DNA of 64,000 nucleotides, taken from positions 84,653 to 148,652 of the forward strand of contig NZ_QKKX01000015.1 in NCBI RefSeq assembly GCF_003434305.1. The letters run 5' to 3'. Each line of letters starts with the position of its first letter. The stretch's first letter is position 1. Below, in pieces: positions 8,377 through 15,993 of the stretch. A model generated the notes under the pieces. The model was not told the origin of the DNA, made no database searches, and was given only the letters and a program-made list of their open reading frames with translations. Source of the stretch: Micromonospora sp. MW-13 (GTDB lineage: Bacteria > Actinomycetota > Actinomycetes > Mycobacteriales > Micromonosporaceae). Both the position numbers and the translations under genes were made by a program.

Positions 8377-9669
8377 TCAGCGCTCCAGGATCGCCGTCAC
8401 GCCCTGGCCGCCCGCCGCACAGATCGAGATCAACCCGCGCCCGGAGCCGGACTCCGCGAGCAGCTTGGCCAGGGTGGCCACGATCCGCCCGCCGGTGGCG
8501 GCGAACGGGTGCCCGGCGGCCAGCGACGAGCCGTTGACGTTGAGCCGGTTCCGGTCGATCGCGCCGAGCGGGCCGTCCAGGCCCAGCCGGTCCTTGCAGA
8601 ACTCCGGCGACTCCCAGGCGGCCAGGGTGGCCAGCACCTGGGAGGCGAACGCCTCGTGGATCTCGTAGTGGTCGAAGTCCTGCAACGTCAGCCCGGCCCG
8701 GTCCAGCATCCGGGGCACGGCGTACGCGGGGGCCATCAGCAGCCCCTCGTCGCCGTGCACGAAGTCCACCGCGGCCGTCTCGAACCAGCTGAACCAGGCG
8801 AGTACCGGGAGGCTGTGCTCGCGCGCCCACTCCTCGGACGCGAGCAGCACCGTCGACGCGCCGTCGGTCAGCGGCGAGGAGTTGCCGGCGGTCATGGTGG
8901 CCCGGTCGGCGTCCGGGCCCCGGTGCCCGAACACCGGCTTCAGCGAGCCGAGCTTCTCCAGGCTGGTGTCCGGGCGCAGGTTCTGGTCCCGGGTCAGCCC
9001 GAGGTACGGGGTCATCAGGTCGTCGAAGAACCCCCGCTCGTACGCGGCGGCGAGGCGCTGGTGGGAGCGCAGCGCCAGCTCGTCCTGGGCCTGCCGGTCG
9101 ACGTTCCAGCGCAGGGCGGTGCGGGCGGCGTGCTCGCCCATCGACAGCCCGGTGCGGGGCTCGGCGTTGCGGGGGATCTCCGGCCGGAACGGCTGGAGCG
9201 GGCGCAACTTCGCCGCGATCCTCAGCCGCTCGCCGAGGGTCCGGGCGGAGTTGAGCCGGAGCAGGGTGCGGCGCATCTCCTCGTTGACCGCGAGCGGCGC
9301 GTCGGAGGTGGTGTCCACGCCACCGGCGATGCCGACGTCGAGCTGCCCGAGGGCGATCTTGTTGGCGACCAGGATCACCGCCTCCAGGCCGGTGCCGCAG
9401 GCCTGCTGGATGTCGTACGCCGGGGTGCGCGGGTCGAGGCGGGAGCCGAGCACCACCTCGCGGGTCAGGTTGAAGTCCTTCGAGTGCTTCAGCACCGCCC
9501 CCGCGACGACCTCGCCGACCCGCTGCCCGGCCAGCCCGAACCGGGCCACCAGGCCGTCCAGCGCCGCGCCGAGCAGGTCCGCGTTGGACGCGCTCGCGTA
9601 CCGGGAGTTGGACCGGGCGAAGGGGATGCGGTTGCCGCCGATGACCGCGACCCGCCGGATGCTCTGCAC
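8377..9669 (-). CDS. fadA2: Acetyl-CoA C-acyltransferase (thiolase), FadA2-like
   Basis: A 430-residue thiolase for the thiolytic (or reverse condensing) step of fatty-acid beta-oxidation. The nucleophile Cys91 lies in QQACGTG; the NEAF-like motif is IHEAFASQ, followed by the His motif NGSSLAAGHPFAATGGR and the second Cys in CAAGGQG. GTG start at 9669, seven bases after GGAGG. It is divergent from fabG4-htdX across a palindromic operator. From memory, Mycobacterium tuberculosis has the same arrangement (Rv0243 fadA2 beside Rv0242c fabG4 and Rv0241c htdX), which supports this name over a generic thiolase. Confidence 0.88.
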   Translation of the reverse strand: MQSIRRVAVIGGNRIPFARSNSRYASASNADLLGAALDGLVARFGLAGQRVGEVVAGAVLKHSKDFNLTREVVLGSRLDPRTPAYDIQQACGTGLEAVILVANKIALGQLDVGIAGGVDTTSDAPLAVNEEMRRTLLRLNSARTLGERLRIAAKLRPLQPFRPEIPRNAEPRTGLSMGEHAARTALRWNVDRQAQDELALRSHQRLAAAYERGFFDDLMTPYLGLTRDQNLRPDTSLEKLGSLKPVFGHRGPDADRATMTAGNSSPLTDGASTVLLASEEWAREHSLPVLAWFSWFETAAVDFVHGDEGLLMAPAYAVPRMLDRAGLTLQDFDHYEIHEAFASQVLATLAAWESPEFCKDRLGLDGPLGAIDRNRLNVNGSSLAAGHPFAATGGRIVATLAKLLAESGSGRGLISICAAGGQGVTAILER

Positions 9670-9701
9670 GATCCCGCCTCCAATTCAGGACTTGCCCACA
9701 A

Positions 9702-9717
9702 CCTACTGGCCAGTAGG
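9702..9717. promoter_or_regulatory. Perfect 16-bp palindrome between fadA2 and fabG4 (likely TetR-type operator)
   Basis: CCTACTGGCCAGTAGG is fully self-complementary. It lies 32 bases upstream of the fadA2 GTG and 8 bases upstream of the fabG4 ATG, so one bound dimer could block both promoters. The half-site CCTAC/GTAGG and the 16-bp span recur in the TetR promoter at 17928-17943. An overlapping shorter repeat TAGGC-TAC-GCCTA (9714-9726) runs into the fabG4 start codon. Confidence 0.7.
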
Positions 9718-9725
9718 CTACGCCT

Positions 9726-11084
9726 ATGACCGACAGGTACGCGAGCTTCGTCCGATCGGGTGCCGGCCGCGCGCTGGTCAAGCGCCTCGGGCTGCCCGAC
9801 CCGCCACGACTGCGCCGGCACACCCCCGGCGACCCGCTGGTCCCCGGGCCGGTGCTGCTCGGCGCGGCAACCGGCGGCCGGCTCGCCGAGCCGGTCGGCA
9901 GGGTCCTGACCGCCGCCGGGGTCGCCCTGGCCGACCCGGCCGCCGCGCCCGGCCCGGAGCGGCGGCACGCCGCCCTGGTGTACGACGCCACCGGCATCAC
10001 CGACTCCACCGGCCTGCGCCAGCTCCACGACTTCTTCCACCCGCAGGCCCGCTCGGTGCTGCCCAGCGGCCGGGTGATCGTGCTGGGCACCCCGCCGCAG
10101 GAGTGCGGCTCCCCCCGGGAGGCGACCGCCCAGCGCGCCCTCGAAGGGCTGACCCGCAGCATCGGCAAGGAGTTCGGGCGGGGCGTGACCGCCCAGCTCG
10201 TCCACGTCACCCCGGCCGGGGACGCGGGCACGGGCACCGGCCTGGAGGCCACCCTGCGGTTCCTGCTCTCCGGCCGGTCCGCGTACGTCTCCGGGCAGGT
10301 GATCCGGGTCGGCGCGGGCCAGGCCGAGCCGCCGGCCGACTGGGATCGACCGTTGGACGGCCAGGTCGTCCTGGTCACCGGGGCGGCCCGGGGCATCGGC
10401 GCGGCGCTGGCCCGGGTGCTGGCCCGCGACGGGGCGAAGGTGGTCGCGCTGGACGTCCCGGCCGCCGGGGACGAGCTGGCCGCCGTGGCCAACGAGATCG
10501 GCGGCACCGCCGTGCAGCTCGACCTGACCGCCCCGGACGCCCCGACCCGGCTCGCCGACCACCTGGCCGGCCGGCACGGACGCGTCGACGTGGTGGTGCA
10601 CAACGCCGGCATCACCCGGGACAAGACCCTGGGCCGGATGGACGCCGACCGGTGGGACCAGGTGCTCGACGTGAACCTCTCCAGCCAGGAGCGGATCAAC
10701 GACGTGCTGCTGGAGCGCGGGCTCGTACCGGCCGGCGGGCGGATCGTCTCGGTCTCCTCGATCGCCGGGATCGCCGGCAACCGGGGGCAGACCAACTACG
10801 CCACCTCCAAGGCCGGGGTGATCGGCTTGGTGCAGTCGCTCGCCCCGGTGCTGCGCGAGCGCGGGATCAGCGTGAACGCGGTCGCCCCCGGCTTCATCGA
10901 GACCCGGCTGACCGCCCGCATCCCGCTGGTGATCCGGGAGGCGGGCCGCCGGATGAACAGCATGTCCCAGGGCGGCCTGCCGGTGGACGTGGCCGAGACG
11001 ATCGGCTGGCTGGCCTGGCCGGCCAGCGGGGCGATCAGCGGCAACATCGTCCGGGTCTGCGGCCAGAGCCTGCTGGGGGCGTGA
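9726..11084 (+). CDS. fabG4: 3-oxoacyl-(ACP/CoA) reductase, FabG4 type
   Basis: A 452-residue high-molecular-weight SDR that reduces 3-ketoacyl thioesters. The N-terminal ~200 residues form a degenerate Rossmann/flavodoxin-like domain without a nucleotide motif. The C-terminal catalytic domain has the cofactor loop VTGAARGIG, the NAG motif (HNAGITRD) and the Ser/Tyr/Lys site (VSSIAG then NYATSKAG). This two-domain layout is typical of FabG4 (Rv0242c). The start at 9726 has no clear ribosome-binding site and abuts the palindromic operator, so the transcript may be leaderless. The stop overlaps the htdX start (TGATG), giving a coupled reductase-dehydratase pair. Confidence 0.9.
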   Translation: MTDRYASFVRSGAGRALVKRLGLPDPPRLRRHTPGDPLVPGPVLLGAATGGRLAEPVGRVLTAAGVALADPAAAPGPERRHAALVYDATGITDSTGLRQLHDFFHPQARSVLPSGRVIVLGTPPQECGSPREATAQRALEGLTRSIGKEFGRGVTAQLVHVTPAGDAGTGTGLEATLRFLLSGRSAYVSGQVIRVGAGQAEPPADWDRPLDGQVVLVTGAARGIGAALARVLARDGAKVVALDVPAAGDELAAVANEIGGTAVQLDLTAPDAPTRLADHLAGRHGRVDVVVHNAGITRDKTLGRMDADRWDQVLDVNLSSQERINDVLLERGLVPAGGRIVSVSSIAGIAGNRGQTNYATSKAGVIGLVQSLAPVLRERGISVNAVAPGFIETRLTARIPLVIREAGRRMNSMSQGGLPVDVAETIGWLAWPASGAISGNIVRVCGQSLLGA

Positions 11085-11947
11085 TGACCAGGACGGTCGT
11101 GGAGCTGGCCCGGTTGCCGCAGGCCGGCCCGCTGTACCGGCGCGCCCTGCTCGGGGCCCTGCCCGGGGCCGGCCGCTGGCGCGGCGACGCGCTGCCCGGG
11201 GTCGAGCTGACCGTCGCCGGGGTCGCCGTCGACCGGGCACACCTGGCCGACTACGACCGGGTCTGCGGGTTCCGGCTGACCGACCGGCTGCCGGCGACGT
11301 ACCCGCACGTCATGGGCTTCCCGCTGGCGCTGCGGCTGATGACCGCGCCGGAGTTCCCGATGCCGCTGGTCGGGTTGGTGCACGTGGCCAACCGGATCAC
11401 CGTGCACCGGCCGGTCGAGGCCGGCGAGACGCTGGACTTCCGGGCGTACGCCGAGGATCTGCGCCCGCACGACCGGGGCCGGCAGGTCGACGTGGTGCTC
11501 GTCGGATCGGTCGGCGGGAAGGAGGTGTGGCGGGGCGTCTCGACGTACCTCGGCCGGGAGCGCACGGCCGGCGGCGGCGAGCGGCGCGACCGGGGCGGGC
11601 GGCCCCCGGCGCCGGCCGCCACCGCGCACTGGCGGGTGCCGCCCCGGGTGGGCACCGACTACGCCCGGGTCTCCGGCGACCACAACCCGATCCACACCTC
11701 CCGGCTCGGGGCGCGCCTGTTCGGCTTCCCGCGCCCGATCGCGCACGGCATGTGGAGCAAGGCGCGCTGCCTGGCCGCCCTGGAGAGCCGGCTGCCGGAC
11801 GCGTACACGGTCGACGTGGCGTTCAAGCTGCCGGTGCCGCTGCCGTCCACGGTGGCCCTCACCGCGACCGCCGACGGCGCGTCCTGGACGTTCGCCCTGC
11901 ACGACGCGCGCGCCGGCCGCCCGCACCTGGCGGGCACCGTCCACTGA
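11084..11947 (+). CDS. htdX: MaoC-type (R)-3-hydroxyacyl dehydratase, HtdX-like
   Basis: A 287-residue double-hotdog hydratase/dehydratase converting (R)-3-hydroxyacyl thioesters and trans-2-enoyl thioesters. The C-terminal MaoC half carries the hydratase-2 motif YARVSGDHNPIH with catalytic Asp and His; the N-terminal half is the non-catalytic hotdog, with the family's substrate-loop region (YPHVMGFPLALRLMT). The ATG at 11084 overlaps the fabG4 stop by one base; a GTG immediately before it is also in frame. With fabG4 and fadA2 it makes a lipid-metabolism cassette, possibly mycolate- or FAS-linked in mycobacteria but of unknown lipid in this organism. Confidence 0.88.
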   Translation: MTRTVVELARLPQAGPLYRRALLGALPGAGRWRGDALPGVELTVAGVAVDRAHLADYDRVCGFRLTDRLPATYPHVMGFPLALRLMTAPEFPMPLVGLVHVANRITVHRPVEAGETLDFRAYAEDLRPHDRGRQVDVVLVGSVGGKEVWRGVSTYLGRERTAGGGERRDRGGRPPAPAATAHWRVPPRVGTDYARVSGDHNPIHTSRLGARLFGFPRPIAHGMWSKARCLAALESRLPDAYTVDVAFKLPVPLPSTVALTATADGASWTFALHDARAGRPHLAGTVH

Positions 11948-11975
11948 CCGCCCACCCCTGTCGGAGCCCGGGGGC

Positions 11976-12004
11976 TTGTCGGTCACTCGTTCGTGGGATA
12001 AGTT
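11976..12004 (+). promoter_or_regulatory. Predicted promoter of the NrtR-like operon
   Basis: TTGTCG (11976-11981) and TAAGTT (11999-12004) are 17 bases apart, a moderate sigma-70 match. The -10 runs straight into the tandem repeat at 12003-12034, so the start point should lie inside the repeat. Confidence 0.5.
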
Positions 12005-12034
12005 GTTCTCAGATTGAGTTGTTCTCAGAGTGAG
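12003..12034 (+). repeat. Two tandem 16-bp repeats, each with a palindrome (probable autoregulatory operator)
   Basis: TTGTTCTCAGATTGAG (12003-12018) is followed at once by TTGTTCTCAGAGTGAG (12019-12034), with one mismatch. Each unit holds the palindromic core CTCA-N3-TGAG. The repeats overlap the -10 and end 9 bases before the GTG of the NrtR-like regulator. Two sites 16 bp apart suggest cooperative binding on nearly the same face of the helix. Confidence 0.7.
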
Positions 12035-12043
12035 AGAGACGAC

Positions 12044-12796
12044 GTGAACGAGCAGGAGTTCCTTGCCGGCTACGACCCACGGGACTATCCGGCCGTCGCC
12101 GTGACCGTGGACGTGGTCGCGCTGACCATTCGCGAGGGCGCGCTGCACCTGCTGCTCGTCCGCCGGGGCGCGCCGCCGTTCGAGGGTCACTGGGCGCTGC
12201 CCGGCGGATTCGTCCGCCCCGAGGAGGACCTGGCCGCCGGCGCACGCCGGGAGCTGGCCGAGGAGACCGGGCTCGGCGGCGAGCGGCTGCGCCGCCTCCA
12301 CCTGGAGCAGCTCGCCAGCTACGGCGTCCCCGACCGGGATCCCCGGATGCGGGTCGTCTCGGTGGCCCACCTCGCGTTCGCCCCCGACCTGCCGGACCCG
12401 GCCGCCGGCAGCGACGCCGACGAGGCGCTCTGGCTGCCGGTCAGCGCGCTGGCCAGCCGGCAGCTCGCCTTCGACCACGCCCGGGTCATCGAGGACGGGT
12501 TGGAGCGGGCCCGGTCCAAGCTGGAGTACACCCCGCTGGCCACCCGCTTCCTGGACGCCGAGTTCACCGTCACCGAGCTGCGCGGCGTCTACGAGACGGT
12601 CTGGGGGCACCCGCTGCACCCGGGCAACTTCCACCGCAAGGTGCTCTCCGTGCCGGGCTTCGTGGAGAGCACCGGCGCCAGCACCGAGCGCGGTGGCACC
12701 CGCGGCGGCCCGCGCGCCAAGCTCTACCGGGCCGGCGACGCCCGGCTGCTGCACCCGGCGCTGCTGCGCCCGGCGCGGGAGGAGACGGTGCGATGA
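12044..12796 (+). CDS. NrtR-like Nudix-domain transcriptional regulator / Nudix hydrolase
   Basis: 250 residues from a GTG at 12044. An N-terminal Nudix domain (complete Nudix box at residues 55-77, pattern GX5EX7RELXEEXGL) is joined to a C-terminal winged-helix segment (YTPLATRFLDAEFTVTELR, then HPLHPGNFHRKV). This is the NrtR architecture; NrtR proteins repress NAD-related genes and respond to ADP-ribose-type ligands. Unlike many NrtRs the Nudix box is intact, so hydrolase activity is possible. Its stop overlaps the next start (ATGA), and its promoter holds two tandem palindromes, so it probably controls its own operon. No NAD-biosynthesis gene is present. Confidence 0.83.
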   Translation: MNEQEFLAGYDPRDYPAVAVTVDVVALTIREGALHLLLVRRGAPPFEGHWALPGGFVRPEEDLAAGARRELAEETGLGGERLRRLHLEQLASYGVPDRDPRMRVVSVAHLAFAPDLPDPAAGSDADEALWLPVSALASRQLAFDHARVIEDGLERARSKLEYTPLATRFLDAEFTVTELRGVYETVWGHPLHPGNFHRKVLSVPGFVESTGASTERGGTRGGPRAKLYRAGDARLLHPALLRPAREETVR

Positions 12797-13767
12797 GGAC
12801 CGACGAGGCCATCCGGCTGGTCGCGGCGGCCCGCACCGACGCCGACCTGTTCGGCGCCGACGCGTCGGCGCACCGGTACCGCGAGCTGGTCGCGGCCCTG
12901 CACCCCGACCGGCTGGGCGCGCTCGACGAGGCGGTACGCGCCGAGGCCACCGACGCGTTCGTCCGGGTCACCACCCGCTGGCGGGCCAACCAGGTGATCG
13001 TCCTCGGGGCGTACCGGCTCGGCCCGCTCGCCCACACCGGCGACCTGGCCGACCTGTACGACGTCGGCGCGAACCGGCTGCTCAAGTTGCCCCGCGACCC
13101 CACCGACAACGACCTGATGGACCGCGAGGCGCACGCCCTGCGCACCGTCGAGGAGCGGGGCGACCCGCGCTACCTGCCCTACGTGCCCCGGCTCGTCGAC
13201 TCCTTCCGGCACCGGGACGCGGCGACCGGCGCCCAGCGGCGGATCAGCGTGCTGGCCACCGCGCCCGGGCTGCACAGCCTGGACGAGGTCCGCCGGGCGT
13301 ACCCGGACGGGCTGGACGCCCGGGACGCGGCCTGGATGTGGCGGCGGCTGCTGGTCGCCCTCGGCCTGGCCCACCGGGCCGGCGTGGTGCACGGCGCGGT
13401 GCTGCCCCGGCACGTGCTGATCGAGCCGGACGGGCACGGCGTGGTGCTCGTGGACTGGTGCTTCTCGGTGGTCGGCGAGGGCACGGTCCCGGCGCTGGTG
13501 CCCGGCCACGAGGACTGGTACCCGCCCGAGGTCGCCGCGAAGCGGCCCTGCGGGCCGGGCACCGACCTGGCGATGGCCGCCCGCTGCATGACCTGGCTGA
13601 TGGGCGACCGGGCCCCGCGCGAGCTGCACGCCTTCGCCGACGGCTGCCGCCGACCGGCCCTGAACTCCCGGCCCGACGACGCCTGGCGGCTGCTCGGCGA
13701 GCTGGACGAGGTGCTGGAGCGGCTCTACGGGCCGCGCACCTTCCGACCCTTCACCCTCAACCCCTAG
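12793..13767 (+). CDS. J-domain-like/protein pseudokinase fusion
   Basis: A 324-residue cytoplasmic protein, second gene of the operon. Residues 1-70 resemble a DnaJ J-domain, with the HPD tripeptide at 37-39 (YRELVAALHPDR). The rest resembles a small Ser/Thr protein-kinase fold. The catalytic-loop equivalent is GVVHGAVLPRHVLIE (residues 197-211), where HRD is changed to HGA and the Asn position to His. The DFG equivalent is LVDW (Asp221, no following Gly). LLKLPRD (near residue 100) could be the ATP-lysine strand. This points to a pseudokinase or atypical kinase. The ATG overlaps the upstream stop by four bases; ten bases separate it from the vWA gene. Confidence 0.72.
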   Translation: MRTDEAIRLVAAARTDADLFGADASAHRYRELVAALHPDRLGALDEAVRAEATDAFVRVTTRWRANQVIVLGAYRLGPLAHTGDLADLYDVGANRLLKLPRDPTDNDLMDREAHALRTVEERGDPRYLPYVPRLVDSFRHRDAATGAQRRISVLATAPGLHSLDEVRRAYPDGLDARDAAWMWRRLLVALGLAHRAGVVHGAVLPRHVLIEPDGHGVVLVDWCFSVVGEGTVPALVPGHEDWYPPEVAAKRPCGPGTDLAMAARCMTWLMGDRAPRELHAFADGCRRPALNSRPDDAWRLLGELDEVLERLYGPRTFRPFTLNP

Positions 13768-13777
13768 GGAGGCTGCC

Positions 13778-14743
13778 ATGGGCAGTGGAATGTGGTCCAC
13801 CGACGTGTACGACGCCGCCGACCGGTACCGCCGGGCCACCGGCAAGAGCACGTTCTCCTACAGCGACAGCGGGGCGCGCACCGTGCACCCGGCCCTCGAC
13901 CCGCGCGGCGCGGTACGGGAGAGCCGCGACTCGGCCGAGCACCCGCAGTCGACGGCCATCTCGGTGCTGTTCGACGTGACCGGCTCGATGGGAAACGTGC
14001 CCCGCACCCTCCAGACCAAGCTGCCGCAGCTACTCGGGCTGCTGCTGCGCCAGGGGTACGCCCGCGACCCGCAGATCATGTTCGGCGCGATCGGCGACGC
14101 CACCTGCGACCGGGTGCCGTTGCAGGTCGGGCAGTTCGAGTCGGACAACCGGATGGACGACGACCTCGGCCGGATCGTGCTGGAGGGCGGCGGTGGCGGC
14201 CAGATGACGGAGTCCTACGAGCTGGCCATGTACTACATGGCCCGGCACACGGTCACCGACTGCTGGGAGAAGCGGGGCCGGCGCGGCTACCTGTTCGTCA
14301 TCGGCGACGAGCTGGCCTACCCCAGGGTGGACCGGCGGCAGGTCAGCCGCCTGATCGGCGACGACCTGGGCGAGGACGTGCCGCTGCGGCAGATCGTCGA
14401 CGAGGTGACCCGCCGCTGGGACACGTACTACCTGCTCCCCGCCAGCAGCCACTACGCCGGCAACGCCAAGGTGCTGGACTTCTGGCGCGACCTGCTCGGG
14501 CAGAACGCCGTCGTGCTGGACGACCTGGACGCCGTCTGCGAGACCATCGCGCTGACCGTCGGCCTCGGCGAGCAGGCCGTCGACCTGGACCAGGGCCTGG
14601 CGGACCTGAAGCGGGCCGGCTCGACGGCCACCGGCACCGTGTCGAAGGCGCTGGCCCGACTCGGCGGCGGCCCGCGGGACCAGGTGTGCGCGCTGCCGGC
14701 CCCGTCGGCGCCGCCGGCGACCAGGGGGGTCACCCGGCTGTGA
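13778..14743 (+). CDS. von Willebrand factor A (vWA) domain protein
   Basis: A 321-residue cytoplasmic protein without signal peptide or membrane segment. A MIDAS metal-binding motif DVTGSMG lies at residues 66-72, followed by FGAIGDATCDRVPLQ and the late strand YLFVIGDELAYPRV. The ATG has a good GGGAGG ribosome-binding site. The C-terminus overlaps the PurA-like start by four bases. vWA proteins usually scaffold metal-dependent protein contacts; here it is fixed between a pseudokinase and a nucleotide-ligase-like enzyme. Its partner and role are unknown. Confidence 0.8.
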   Translation: MGSGMWSTDVYDAADRYRRATGKSTFSYSDSGARTVHPALDPRGAVRESRDSAEHPQSTAISVLFDVTGSMGNVPRTLQTKLPQLLGLLLRQGYARDPQIMFGAIGDATCDRVPLQVGQFESDNRMDDDLGRIVLEGGGGGQMTESYELAMYYMARHTVTDCWEKRGRRGYLFVIGDELAYPRVDRRQVSRLIGDDLGEDVPLRQIVDEVTRRWDTYYLLPASSHYAGNAKVLDFWRDLLGQNAVVLDDLDAVCETIALTVGLGEQAVDLDQGLADLKRAGSTATGTVSKALARLGGGPRDQVCALPAPSAPPATRGVTRL

Positions 14744-15993
14744 ACCACGTGACGGTGGTCGACCTCGGCTACGGCGACGCCGGCAAGGGCACCGTCGTGG
14801 ACTGGCTCTGCGCAACCCGGCCGGTCCACACGGTGGTCCGCTTCAACGGGGGCGCGCAGGCGGCGCACAACGTCGTCCTGAGCGACGGGCGGCACCACAC
14901 GTTCGCGCAGTTCGGGGCGGGAACGTTCCGCCCCGGGGTGCGGACCCACCTGGCGCGGCACGTGGTGGTGGACCCGCTGGCCCTGGCCGCCGAGGCCGAC
15001 CACCTCGCCTCGGTGGGGGTGCCCGACGCGCTCGACCGGCTCACGGTCGACGGGGAGGCGCTGCTGGCGACCCCGTACCACCGGGCCGCCAACCGGGCCC
15101 GGGAGCTGGCCCGGGGAGCCGACCGGCACGGCTCCTGCGGGCTGGGGGTGGGCGAGGCCGTCGCGTACGGTCTCGCCCACCCCGACGAGGCACCACGGGT
15201 GGCGGACTGCCGCAATCCTGCGGTACTGCGCCGCCGGCTCGCCGCGCTGCGGGACCGGCTGACCGCCGAACTCGGCCCGCTGGACGCTCCGCCGGTGGCG
15301 GACTGCCTGCCCGCGTTCACCGGGTTCGCCGGCCGGGTGGCGATCGTCGACCGGGCGTACCTGGCCGGGGTGCTGCGCGCCGGGACCTGCGTCTTCGAGG
15401 GGGCGCAGGGGGTGCTGCTCGACGAGTGGCACGGCTTCCACCCGTACACGACGTGGAGCACCACCACGTTCGCCAACGCCGAGGCCCTGCTCGCCGAGGC
15501 GGGGCTGGCCGGGCGGGCCGAACGGCTGGGCGTGCTGCGGATCGCCACCACCCGGCACGGCCCCGGGCCGCTGGTCACCGAGGACCCGGCGCTGCCGCTG
15601 GCCGACCCGCACAACCCGACCAACCCGTGGCAGGGGCGGTTCCGGTTCGGCCACTTCGACGCGGTCGCCCACCGGTACGCGCTGGAGGTGGCCGGCGGGG
15701 TCGACGGCCTCGCGCTCACCCACCTCGACCTGGCCGACCGGGGGCTGCGGATATGCCGGCGCTACGGCAGCGTCGACCGGCTGGCCCCCGGGCCGCCCGG
15801 CGACCTGGACCGGCAGGCCGCGCTCACCGCCCGCCTGCTGGCGGCCCGCCCGGTGTACGACGACGGCCCACCGGCCGACTGGCCCTCGGCGGTGGAGGAG
15901 GCGCTGGGCACCCCGGTGGTGCTGACCTCCCGCTCGCCCACCGCCGAGGGCAAGGCGGCCCGGACGGGCACCCTGTTGGCGCCCGCCGGCTAG
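14740..15993 (+). CDS. Divergent adenylosuccinate synthetase (PurA) paralogue
   Basis: 417 residues from a GTG that overlaps the vWA stop (GTGA). The PurA fold is clear: P-loop GYGDAGKGT (residues 10-18, where housekeeping PurA has GDEGKGK), catalytic Asp13 and His43 (GGAQAAHN for GGNNAGHT), EGAQGVLLD, ATTRHGPGPL (for TTRVGSGPF) and the Arg loop QGRFRFGHFD. The housekeeping purA is intact at 25429-26718, so this is a second, specialised enzyme. The substrate may differ from IMP plus Asp: the IMP/Asp-contact loops are rewritten although the catalytic pair is kept. Phage PurZ enzymes are a known case of such re-specialisation, but this is a cellular gene in a different context. Confidence 0.83.
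   Translation: MNHVTVVDLGYGDAGKGTVVDWLCATRPVHTVVRFNGGAQAAHNVVLSDGRHHTFAQFGAGTFRPGVRTHLARHVVVDPLALAAEADHLASVGVPDALDRLTVDGEALLATPYHRAANRARELARGADRHGSCGLGVGEAVAYGLAHPDEAPRVADCRNPAVLRRRLAALRDRLTAELGPLDAPPVADCLPAFTGFAGRVAIVDRAYLAGVLRAGTCVFEGAQGVLLDEWHGFHPYTTWSTTTFANAEALLAEAGLAGRAERLGVLRIATTRHGPGPLVTEDPALPLADPHNPTNPWQGRFRFGHFDAVAHRYALEVAGGVDGLALTHLDLADRGLRICRRYGSVDRLAPGPPGDLDRQAALTARLLAARPVYDDGPPADWPSAVEEALGTPVVLTSRSPTAEGKAARTGTLLAPAG

Noticed and set aside
14740..15993. Second housekeeping adenylosuccinate synthetase
   Set aside because: Key substrate loops differ and the canonical gene is present at 25429-26718; the operon context also differs from purine synthesis.
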